A stretch of 64,000 nucleotides of DNA, from positions 62,001-126,000 of the forward strand of contig CM031556.1 in assembly GCA_018466975.1 (NCBI GenBank), written 5' to 3'. The notes below the pieces were generated by a model. That model saw only the letters and a program-made list of their open reading frames with translations. It was not told the origin of the DNA and did no database searches. This document shows positions 46,954-58,000 of this stretch, one piece after another (the stretch's first letter is position 1; each line of letters starts with the position of its first letter). The translations under genes and the position numbers were made by a program. This DNA comes from Sparassis latifolia. Taxonomy: Eukaryota; Basidiomycota; Agaricomycetes; Polyporales; Sparassidaceae.

Positions 46954-49900
46954 ATGTCAGCGATTGTGGAACGGAAGACGATTTTTGTGGTTGGTCTTGG
47001 AATGGTTGGGATAGGTACGCATCTGCATTGGTAGATTGTTGCATTAGAATCAAACTCGTCGTGTAAAGCCTTCGTCGAGAAATTGCTGAACCTGGATAAG
47101 GGCAGGAAGTACCGTGTTGTGACATGTGGGGAGGAAACACATCGTAAGCTACCGTTCATATAGCTGCCATATCTGCCTGACTGTTGTGCGTAACAGTTGC
47201 CTACAATAGAGTCGCCTTGACAGAATATTTTCAGCATCGCAGTGTAGAGAAGCTCTACTTAAACTCAGGTCAGTTTACCACTGCACAATCAAAAAAGGAT
47301 GCATATCGCTGACATGCTATCCATAGCCGAATGGTACGCACAGCAGGACCCAGATAGATTCACTTTCTACATCGGCGAAACTGTCACTGCACTTGATTCA
47401 GAGGCACACACTGTTACGACTGACAAAAACCGGTCGATCAGATATGACTACTGCGTCCTCGCTACGGGATCTGACGCGGCACTCCCTGGTTATGCCAATC
47501 CCAACATTCCCGGCGTATCCGTCTACCGCAACATCTCGGACATGAACAAACTTTTAGCCTACGTAGAAAAGGAGAACGTGAAGGGCATTGCTGTACGTGT
47601 TAGGTTACCGAACCCATGTGCTCATATCAATCGTTTACCGCTGCAGGCGGTGGTATTGGGTGGCGGTCTTCTGGGACTGGAGGCAGCAAAAGCCGTATAC
47701 GACTTGGACACTGTCGATAGCGTCACGATCATCCACCGCCAGGGCTTTCCGCTCTCGCGCCAGCTTGACCACCAGGGCGGCGAGATCGTGCTCCGCCGGA
47801 TCGAAGCCATGGGCGTCACGTTCCGTGGCAACACGTCTGTCGTACGGCTTGTGACAGATGGTGACGGGGCACTGTCGGGGGTTGAAACTCACGATGGCTC
47901 TGTCGTGTCATGCAAAGTCGCAATATTCGCTATTGGGATCACGCCCAGAGACGACCTTGCGCGTGTCTCGGGCATCAGATGCGTCGAACGTCGGGGTATT
48001 GTCGTAGACGACCACCTTGCGACCAGTGCTAATGATGTGTTTGCGATCGGTGAGTGCGCGAGTTGGAAGGGGAACACGTACGGCTTGATCGCTCCTGGTA
48101 TTGAGATGGCGGACATATTGGCATTCAACTTTACGCAGACGCAGACCGATGTGGGGGATTTCAGGCCGCGAACGATGGTATGTTCTCCTTAACGTAAGAA
48201 TTCAGACATTTACGATGCATGACAGAACAACCCCGACCTATCCACAAAGCTCAAGCTCATGGGCGTGGACGTGCGTGTGTGACCTTTCACCATTAGTTGT
48301 CGATTAACAGAGACCCGTCTCAGGTCGCATCATTCGGCGACTTCTTTGCCGAGAGACGTCGTGCGCACCCCAACGCCGAACACCCTAACGCCGAACACCC
48401 TGCCGTGAAAGTTTCAATTCCGCCGGTTGCAGAAGCCATTCCGATCTCTCGCAAGCAACCCAGCCCTAACAAACCGCGCACTTGGGAAATCACTGCCAAC
48501 GCGCTGTCGTCTACCAGCAAGCACACATCTGAATCTACGCCCAGCGATGCCTCTTCGCCGAAGAAGAGGCATGGGCCTTCCGCTGCAGTAGCAGAGGGCC
48601 CGACGGAGGCGCTGACGTACCGCGATCCTTTTGCGGGTGTGTACAAGAAGTGAGCTACGCGCACTGACTATCGTGCGTTATAACTTCTACAAATGTTGCT
48701 CAGGTACATCTTCAGTGCGGACGGGCAGTACATTATTGGCGGGATGATGGTCGGCGACACGTCAGACTACATCAAGCTCGTTGCGCTTGTGAAGAAGAGA
48801 GTTCGTGCACCTTCCCGCGTAGGACTATATGCATCCTCACATCACGTATGCGCAGAAAGCACTCGAGGTACCGCCCTCACAATTTATTCTGGGATCCGGA
48901 AAGGATGCAGACGACGCTGGTGCGGATTTGGATGATGACGCTCAAATATGCAGTTGTCATGTGGGTGATGGGCTTTATGATTGCGTATGTGGGTCTGATG
49001 AACCCGCAGAATGTGACCAAAGGCCGGATTGTGCAATGCATCAAAGATGGCGCGCAAAGCATTCCCGATGTCAAGGCGCAGACGAAGGCAGGAAATGGTT
49101 GCGGAGGATGTACGTCTGCAATTTATCTTTATGTCGATGATTCGATGATCGACCGTTATTCGAAGGCATGCCATTCCTTACTAACCTGTTTAAGGTCCGT
49201 ATCTCCGATGCTCTACGGGTGTTGTTATTTATCATGTTACCAGGCAGAGATGGTGAAGGCAGGCAACGCCGTGAGCAACAACCTCTGTCCCCACTTCGCA
49301 ATGTCTCGAGCCGATTTATTCAACGTAGTCAAGTGAGCATTACGTAATATAAACGATCTAAGATACTTACATTCGGCGTAGAATCAAAAAACTGAAGACG
49401 TTGACGGCAATCATGAGGGCTGTTGGTGTAAACGAGGAGTCGATCGGCTGCGAAGTGTGCAAACCCGCAGTTGGAAGTATTCTGTCGTCCCTTTTCAACG
49501 AACATGTTATGGATCCCGTTCATCACGCGTGAGCGATGCAATCTCAGTAGCCGATTTCAGCCCAAGTATCTGACGCCATGCACCAGAAACCAGGATACGA
49601 ATGACAGGTTAGTAGGTAAGTTAATATAGTCAGACCAGCACCCAACCTTTCGCTCTACAGGTTCATGGCAAACATGCAAAGGAATGGTACGCATGCCATT
49701 CTCTTCAGGTCGATTTTTTGATAGCTCGTCTGACGGTATCACAGGCACGTTCTCCGTAGTGCCGCGAATCCCAGCGGGAGAGGTACACCATGTAGTATCG
49801 TCCTGTGGATCTAAGTATTGACAATCCTCATTCTCGAGGTTACACCTGATAAACTGATTGTCCTGGGGCAAGTTGCGAAGAAATGTACGTCCGATCGTGC

Positions 49901-51747
49901 TTCCACTGAACAGCTGGCGTGATCATATTATCAGATGGTTTATATACCAAGATCACGGGCGGACAACGAGTGGATATGTTTGGCGCACAGAAGGCAGATC
50001 TGCCCTCTATTTGGAAGGAATTGGTTGATGCAGGCTTTGAGAGCGGCCACGCTTACGGTAAGTGCTCTTGATACGCCTTAAGGCCCTATGCTCGCTTAAA
50101 CAAAATATTTATGTGGTTCAGGAAAAGCGCTACGCACTGTGAAATCGTGCGTCGGCACATCTTGGTGTCGGTATGGTATTGGCGACTCCGTAGGATGTGA
50201 GATACACACTTGATCTCATGATTCGAGATGCTCACCGAAATGCAGTGGCCGTACAGCTCGAACATCGGTACAAAGGTGTACGATCACCGCATAAATTCAA
50301 AGGAGGTGTGAGCGGTTGTGTGCGAGAATGTGCTGAGGCACAGGGCAAAGACTTCGGACTCATCGCAACGGACAAAGGATGGAACAGTGAGCATGCTCTC
50401 TTTTCTCTCGAGTCACTGCCTGACGTGCCGATATCCCCCCAGTATTTGTCTGTGGAAACGGAGGTGCGCGCGAATGCAATACTTTTTCCGGTTACTGCCC
50501 GTACTGACCGACCTGCATGTAGGCGTACATCCGAAACATGCGACTCTGCTCGTCAACGATGTCCCGCCGTCCAAAGTCGTCAAAATTCTAGATCGCTTTA
50601 TCATGTACTACATTCGGACTGCTGATAAGCTCATGCGCACGTCTCGGTGGCTTGAGGAGATGGAAGGAGGGATCGAGGTAAATCTTGAACGACTGGTCGC
50701 GAGTCCTGCATTCAACCCATCATATTCTAGAAATTGCGGAAAGTGCTTTTGGATGATGAGCTCGGCATCTGCGATGATCTGGAGCATGAGATGGAGGAGC
50801 TCATCGGGACCTATCAAGATGAGTGGAAAGCTGTCGTGGACAATCCTGGGCGCCAGAAACAATTCCGTCAATTCGTCAATTCGGTAAGCTTCGCCATTTC
50901 GTCTTGTTGCTGTCATGCGGAATGTAAGAATATTGGTCTAGGATGAACGCCAAATGCAAATTGAACAAATCATCGAGCGTGGACAGCGCCGACCCGCAAA
51001 TTGGGCCAAAGTCTTCCCTTCCGTGCACTTGCAACACAGCGACGTGGGGACACCGAAGAGCGAGTGGAAGTGGCGGCCCATGGCTAAGGTCCATGACCTG
51101 ACGCCGACTGATGCGGGAACAACGTGAGCTCTCACCTAAACTTAACGAACATGTTCTGAGATCCTCATCGCAAGTTCCGCCGCCGTGAAGTACGGGGACA
51201 GCCAAATTGCCATTTTCTACGTCCCGCGACGCGGTTACTTTGCGACTCAGCAGGTATCTCTTTGCTACTGTCATGGGAGATCGTACAATATGGCGCTGAT
51301 CTTCGTGTCAGATGTGTCCGCACAAACGCGCGTTTGTGCTTGAACACGGCATCATCGGAGATGATCCTAAGAGCGGTGCTCTCTACGTGTCCTGTGCGCG
51401 TTTCAAACAGCCTTTCTGCGCATCGGATTACTGAACCGTTCTCAATGTCAGGCCCAATGCATAAACGCAACTTCACACTCGCCTCTGGCAAGTGTCTGAA
51501 TGATGATTCTTATAGCATTCTCGCGTTCGACGTTCGAAATGAAGGAGACAATATCTTGCTGTTCCTTCCTGATGCAGACGAGCTCGATTTTGTCATAGGG
51601 ACCAGCAAATGGATGGTCCGGCAGACGACCGCCGAATTGATTGAACAGGGACACGAAGGCGGGATAGAGATTGTGGGTCCTCAGGAGGATACAATTGAGG
51701 GCGGTTGTGTTACATCCTCATGCAATAACAGTCAACTGGAATGGTGA
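46954..51747 (+). CDS. niiA: Assimilatory nitrite reductase, siroheme/4Fe-4S, NAD(P)H
   Basis: Reduces nitrite to ammonium. A large, intron-rich gene encoding roughly 1,100 aa. The start MSAIVERKTIFVVGLGMVG opens an FAD/NAD(P)-binding region (VTCGEETHLAYNRVALTEYF, ATGSDAALPGY, VVLGGGLLGLEAAKAVYDL, VFAIGECASW). A Ser/Pro-rich insert (with HPNAEHPNAEHP) follows, then YRDPFAGVYKK and GGMMVGDTSDY. The [2Fe-2S] BFD-like part has CSCHNVTKGRIV and KAGNGCGGC, then EESIGCEVCKPAVG. The siroheme domain has NDRFMANMQRNGTFSVVPR, SCVGTSWCRYGIGDSVG and GCVRECAEAQGKDFGLIAT, giving the four cluster-ligand cysteines. The C-terminal Rieske-type module has MCPHKRAFVLEHG and VSCPMHKRNFTL. Several exon joins restore exact family motifs, so the gene looks intact. 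Confidence 0.94.
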
Positions 51748-51907
51748 GGAAGCATCCCCGGGTATTACTCGATCTAAAGAGTTACAACACATTACTCAAT
51801 AAACATGTACGTACGGTCCATCCCATCCACCCAAGTATCCATGGCAAGCGCGACATTTCCTAAAAGGATAAGAATGCAAGTCGAATGAACGATGTACATC
51901 CAGACGG
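51748..51907. terminator. Shared 3' region between convergent niiA and OSH1
   Basis: This 160-bp gap lies between two stop codons facing each other, so it must hold both polyadenylation regions. An ACTCAATAAACATG string at about 51793-51806 contains an AATAAA for the plus-strand gene. Confidence 0.5.
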
Positions 51908-54900
51908 TCAAGAATCTCCGTTTGGGTCGTCATCGATGAAGATACGGTCAACGTCCTTCCAGACAGCCTCAGTTCCTGATTTTCTGGCTTGCCAGATCTT
52001 CTCCCGCTCCAGCCAATATTCTAGACGGTAGTCAATGGTAGAAGGTGCCCATATTCTCTCATGGGTATCGGGCTCTATCCGTTTGGTGAACCAGCGCGGT
52101 CTGTGAGGAGGCAGCCTGCCTTCGTCGCGTGCACGCCGCGTGACGCGCTGGAGATCCTCCTGCTTGTTTTTCAGATTATTCGCATGTTCGTAATTTCCCA
52201 GCTCAAATGCGCGCTGGTCAGGGCGCAACCGGCAGTCCGTGGGAGACACGAATGGTTTGAGGGTGTCCGGACAATCATTCAGCGTAATCGCAAATGGCGT
52301 CAGATTGAACGGCGCAGGAGGCTTCACCGAGTTGCGCCACAGGAGGATATACTCCGCGGTCGGAGAAGGAGAGGTGGGAACAGCCACGGGCACGTCAGGA
52401 TGCAACTGCCCGATGCCAGTTCCAACAGCCCGAGCGACAAGCTGACTGTTCCAGCGTCCAGCAATCTCATACGTTACCGTGCCGTCCGAATCCATAACGT
52501 AGCCTGAAATCTCATAAGCGTCCTTCCCTCGCCAACCGCGGGGCTTGAACGTAAGTAAACATTGGTCTTGAGTGCGATGGTTCGTGACCTGAGTAAAGCG
52601 AAAGTGAGGTCAGTAGATCGCTCACAAAAATATCACCTACGATCATGTCTCCATAATGATCGATGGTGGGCGAGCCAAGAATAAAGCCGGATACGTTTGT
52701 AGTGACTTTCTTCCAGCTGTAATGCTCGACTACTTTGCCTGCCAGATGAGGAGCTTTCGCTTTGGGATAATGAGGTGCCTGGGCCTCTGGGAGAAGGAGC
52801 TCAGCATGGGCGACTCCTGTAGGGCGAATCTCGAAGGATTTGCCCATGAACTTGTTCTGAGCGTCCACCTGAACAATAACTGCTCAGCTTCCTCCTACGT
52901 CTACAGAATCAAGCACCTACTTCGCCATAGTAGTGCCACGAAGGCGACTCCGCCCAACAGGCGGAAATTGGCGGATGATGGCTGACCTGTTCGGACATGT
53001 ACCTGTAATCCTTATCAAACCGCACGTACTCGAACGTCTCGCCCTACAATATACTGGTATATTAGAACATCGTTACAATCACGAGAACGTTGAAGTCGAC
53101 ACACCAGCATAGGGTTGAATGGCTTCGCGATTCGCCCGATCGTAGACGAATAATTCGACATCGCAAACGCCGCAACAAACGCTATGCGTCGCTGAGGGTC
53201 GCTCTCGGCACACGCTGCGTCAACTGCATATGTGCTCAGAAACTGCAAAATGTACTAAGGATTGATTGAAAATATACTAACGGCATTCCGAAAATTCCAT
53301 GTCTTCGGCCTGTTACGCCTGCATAAGTAATAACACTAGAAGTGAACGGCACTTCCGCTCACCATACGCTGCAACATGCTCGTGGGCTCGTTGAAAAAGA
53401 CAGGGAATGAGATCTTGGTCAAATCCTTCCCAATACTGTTCTTCAACACTGCCCAGAGGCTCATCGGAGGTCGATTGTCGCTACTAATAGCGAGTCGCTT
53501 GCGGAGATATTCGTAACCCAAGTATTGTTCACGATTGCGCGTGATGAAGAAGCCATGAGACGGAGCTGTGAGCGACTGCGTGACGATGAGGTTGGGTAGC
53601 GTATTGGTCTCGATGGCGTCGAAGAACTCGTCTTCTTCGTCCGTGTCCGCAAAGGACTCGGTGTCCATCGCTACGGGTGAAAGGGAAAGCGGCCACACAC
53701 CAGCTCCTGTAGTGATTTGTGCAGCAGAAGGCATCCGTGGTGAGACAGTAAGGTCGGTTGACGCAGCAAGCGGACCCTCTGTTGGGGTAGTCACGGCCTC
53801 AGCCTCGGTGGGTGAAGCCAACCGAGAAAGACGCTTCTTCACGGTCCCAGAGTCCTGGCCGGTCGAAGCAAAACTGGCGTCTATCGTGCGGCTCCGGCGG
53901 CGCGACTTGCTGCGCAGCTCTCGCTCCATGGCGTCGCCCTCGCGCACGACGACCTGTAGGCTCTCCTCCCAGATGGCCTGACGCTCGCGTTCGCGCTCAA
54001 GCTTCACTTTCCACCACTCTTCGCGGTCGCGAACCATTTGCACGTACTCGCTAAACATCCCTTGCAGGATGCCAAATGTATCTTCGACTGCTCTCCGTGC
54101 CTCGGTGACTTGAGGAGGCATGTTCGACGGGAGTGGCAAATTCGCAAGCAACTTACTGGTGAGATCCACTTGAGCTTCAACCGCGTTGCCCTGCAACTCG
54201 AACGACGCGCTATGCGGAGGCAATTTCTCTGTCGACTCCGCAAACGACGTCTGTTCGCCCTCCTGGTCATCTGAAGGCGCCCGCCCACTACCTTCTCGCG
54301 CGAGGTTGTTCGCATCCCCGATGTCGTCCCCCGCAAGCGAGCTCGCACGCGAACGGGTACCGTTCACTCCCGGCTTCTTGCGAGGGAAGTAGCTGCCCAC
54401 GAACGAGCCGATCGTAGACGGCGGCTTGTAGCTGAGCGCTTCGCTATCCGCGCTGCCTCGGTCGCCGTCCGCATCACGGCGCGCGAGCTCGATGCTCCTG
54501 CGGAGCGCCTGGTTCCAGCGGGACGCCTCAACCGGGTGGTTCGCCTTAAGGTACCACTTCTGCGCGCCTTGGTGCCCGCGCGCTGGCGTCGCGTGCACTT
54601 CGAAGCGCGGCCCAGAGCTGCCCTGCGTGACGTGCAGCACCGCAGTCTTCATCGCGATCGAGCCGCGGCATGCAACGTTCTCATCTTCCTGGTGGCGGTA
54701 GTCTGCAGGGCTCCCTTAGCAATCGGTTTGCAAAATACGAGAATGACGTACAGGAGAGAACACCGTCCTTAAGCACGAACCACCGCGTGTTGTACCCCTT
54801 CGCGACGTTCGTATACTTGTTGAGGTACCCTTTGAGCTCAGGCGGTTCGGATGACGGTACATTGATCAAAGTTGTATCCTGATTCGTGACTATGACGTCT

Positions 54901-55960
54901 CAGTCAAGATCACCCGCTGCGGAGAAGAACGCACGTACACTGTCTCAGGAACACCCGCACGCGGTCATCCTTCCCAACGCCGTCACCTACTGCTCTGCCC
55001 TTACGATCGCGCACGAACACGTCTGCACCTCCGCGAATCGCGAGCTCCACAAGTCGCAGATCTTTACGTCTCGCTGCTTCGTGAAGGAGTGTCCGGCCGG
55101 AAGCGTCGTCGATGTACGAAAGATTGACGAGGTGGATGCGGGGTGATGACACGAGCTTAAGAAGAGCACTTGGTGGCGACGCGGTAGGTACAGACAGTAT
55201 GTACGTGCGAAGAAGGGAGCGATATGATGCATTCAAGAGCGAGCGCGAATCTGTGCGTAAAGTCAGCATCTCGCCGCTAGACGCACGGTGCAAAAACTCT
55301 TATGGCGATGAAACTGCCAGACGTTTACAGGACCCAGTATTCAAAGACGTTACTCGCCTTGGATTGCACGAACGGTGTCCTTGCCCTTGGCTACCTCTAG
55401 GCATGTCCTGCAGTTACCGTCTCTCGCACTGTCATCTATGTTGTCTTGCTCAAGCAACAGATTTACAACGTCGGTACGAGCGATGGATGCGGCAAGGTGG
55501 AGAGCTGTCGTGCCTGAGCCCGGAGGGTAAACAGAGTTGGGCGAAATAGAGCGATGGGAGAGCAGCAGTGAGACGGTGTCGCCTGCGGAGACATTAAGAA
55601 TGGCACCACGGCTAAATATGACGCACTCACATGAAGCGCATCGTATGGCCAGATGCAGAGCTGCAGCTCCTACATCTGTGTCGCCTTCCGAGGATTTTCG
55701 ACTGGAGATATCCGCCAGGAAAGGGTGAATGACAGTCGGATCGCCTATCGAGCCATCAGGTGCGTTACATAGATGGTGACGCACAACTTACCGCTCCGGA
55801 GAGCAGTTAATAGTTTGACTTGGTACAAGTAGTCAGGGGTATCTGTAATAATGGCAGAACATGAGTAACAAGCAGTGTTGCGAAAGCTGATCAATAGAAG
55901 TGATCTCAAGCCGACGGAGAGTCCCTGCAAGCTCGTAGGGGCAGGTGAATCAATACACAT
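51908..55960 (-). CDS. OSH1: OSH1/SWH1-type oxysterol-binding protein (ankyrin, PH, FFAT, ORD)
   Basis: A lipid-transfer protein acting at membrane contact sites. On the minus strand from about 55960: ankyrin-like repeats (VIHPFLADISSRK, TTALHLAASIARTDVVNLLL, GRTLLHEAARRKDLRLVELA), then a PH domain (PPELKGYLNKYTNVAKGYNT, RWFVLKDGVLS, HPVEASRWNQALRRSIELAR). A long linker carries the FFAT motif DEEDEFFDAIET, which binds ER VAP proteins. The sterol-binding domain has SLWAVLKNSIGKDLTKISFP, AEDMEFSECLD, YSSTIGRIAKPFNPML, GETFEYVRFD, the family fingerprint EQVSHHPPISACWAESP, and KFMGKSFEIRPTG. The stop is at 51908. The start is less certain because the first exon (MCIDSPAPTSLQ) is weakly conserved. 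The domain order matches yeast Osh1/Osh2, and no break was found. Confidence 0.94.
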
Positions 55961-58000
55961 ACTACTTCACATCTTTCACATGCGTAACTCAAGGCACAGT
56001 ATGAAGAAGTAACGGAGGGTCGACCTTCGGAACATAGAGTCTCTCATCTCAGCAATATTTCTAAGAAACCAATACAGACCGGGGCGTGACGCCTATCAGC
56101 TGCGGTCGCTTTGAAGCTCTCTACAGCTGGTGATGGCTCAGCTCGAATAAGTGAAGAGCTTCCTCGGCCGAAGGGAGCGCCAATGGACATCAACAGCCGC
56201 CCCGCAGGCTGTACAGTGACAACGTCGACCTTGCACTGCAGAACCCCCGAGCAAGTATGACAGCATTCTGGTGCTTCCAGGTAGCATGAGGTATGTCTCG
56301 GACCCTCCATCGGTTTAGATTGCACCATAACCTGATTGCAACGGCTAGAAATGAACACGTACTGCCAGAATCACGCCCACGGGTCGAACCCGATGCTGAC
56401 GAAGAGCTCATGTCCGAGTAGACAGGTTGGGTACACTCGAGAACTTAGCAAAAGCAGTCAGCACATAAATCTAAAGCAAGGAGGACGGAGAGGAGACTTG
56501 TAGAGGCCTGGTGGAGCGACGGCCGTCAACTTGGGGATTAAGGAAATGTCTCTTTTTGGCCCCAATTTAGCGCTTTGGCCGTGTTTCTTACATATCGGGG
56601 GAAATTGTGGTCAAATGGACAGAAATTTGGGCCAAACTCAACCCCGGCACCGGTGCTGTTCCAACTTCCAAGTCCTCCTGCAGCGCCATGTCCCAACGTT
56701 AACAGCTAATGAAAGAATGCTGTCGACTTCTGTCCCTTGATGTTGCTTTAGGTCCCAGCTGAGTCTGTGACCGAGAGCTAAGGAGTGGGCATAGGAGAGA
56801 CGGTTCTGACCCGTGTGCGCTCCGATATTTTTACTTGTTCATGACCATTGATACTCAGAAGTGTAGGGCTCGCAACTATCTCCAGCCTGGTATCTTCCGC
56901 AGAAGCTCACCAGATCGCCAAGATTTCGCGACAACCATCCTGTGAATATGCTGACGACTGATGCTCCCATCGAGATACAGACTTTTGGCCACTTCTGTGC
57001 TCCTCGGTGCTGGAAATTTTGGGACGATTAGATGGTGGAACGTAACTGGCGACTCATCATAACTCGCTCTTCGCATATCACCAAAGAAAAACTTGCTTGA
57101 TTGACCTCCAAGAATGAACGTCTGCCGACGACTAACCGGTTAACTTGCAGTGTGTGCTCTCGGTCCTCTTCGCTCTGTTTGGTGCTCAGAATGAAAAAAG
57201 TCTCGGTTTTCTCGCGACTCCCCGACTTTCGTATACTAGCTTTCTGACGGTAAACGCTGCAGTGATAATTCAACGCATATCGACTACTCAAGCAGCGGTT
57301 TCACACTTTGTATCATCTGCTGATAAGATTCGTCGCGTTCGAGACAAGTGCACTTATTTCTGCGTGGGCCCCAAACTCCTTCCAGCGTGACCCCGAAGAT
57401 TTCGCCACTAGGCTCTCCTCCGCCGTACTCTCCCGCGTACACGTTAAAATGTGTTGATATTACCTGTGCAGCTGATCACTCAGGGCTTCGACTCTGTCCT
57501 GAAGGGGGTATCGGTCAAAACCGTGACTTCAACACACACATTGCGTGCATCCTTACTCGTGTCGCTTGCTTTTTTTATCTTCAAGAACGTTCCTTGATAC
57601 GCATTTCCCCGCTTATGTCGTTACTCCGGGTCCGAATCTCAAGTATCAAGTGACCTGACATCGCTGCAGAGTGCGCTTCTTCGAAAATCGTACGTCCTGT
57701 TTTGCATCTTGTATGCTGTTTGTTATGGTCTCGGATCTCCCATCGCTCTGGGTGAAGACTAGAAAGCTTTAGAGGGTGTACCGAACTGTCATGCACGCGA
57801 GTGTGACGCGCACGGGAACATCCCGTGACTTGTGACTTCCGCGACACGGGCGTGGGAGAAAGTGGGCTCAGAGCTCGTCATTTGAAGATTTGCACTAGGT
57901 CACACAAAGGTCACCTGTCGCGTCTTCGCAGATCAAGTCATCAGCCCATCGCAGTTCTATAAGTACTCGTAGAGCCCGCTTCGCCTGTATCCTACTCGTC
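55961..58000. other. Intergenic, no gene seen
   Basis: About 2 kb separate the divergent OSH1 and monooxygenase genes. Frames up to about 105 codons have no motif. A short inverted pair, TTGGCCCCAATTT near 56557 and AAATTTGGGCCAA near 56624, may mark a small relic element. A TATA-like CTATAAGTA at about 57957-57965 lies 40 bp upstream of the monooxygenase start codon. Confidence 0.45.

Noticed and set aside
53221..53310. Apparent frameshift in OSH1 between AEDMEFSEC and the next exon
   Set aside because: Using the acceptor ATATGCAG just before TTGACGCAGCG restores the expected family sequence (SECLDAA) in frame, so no lesion is needed.
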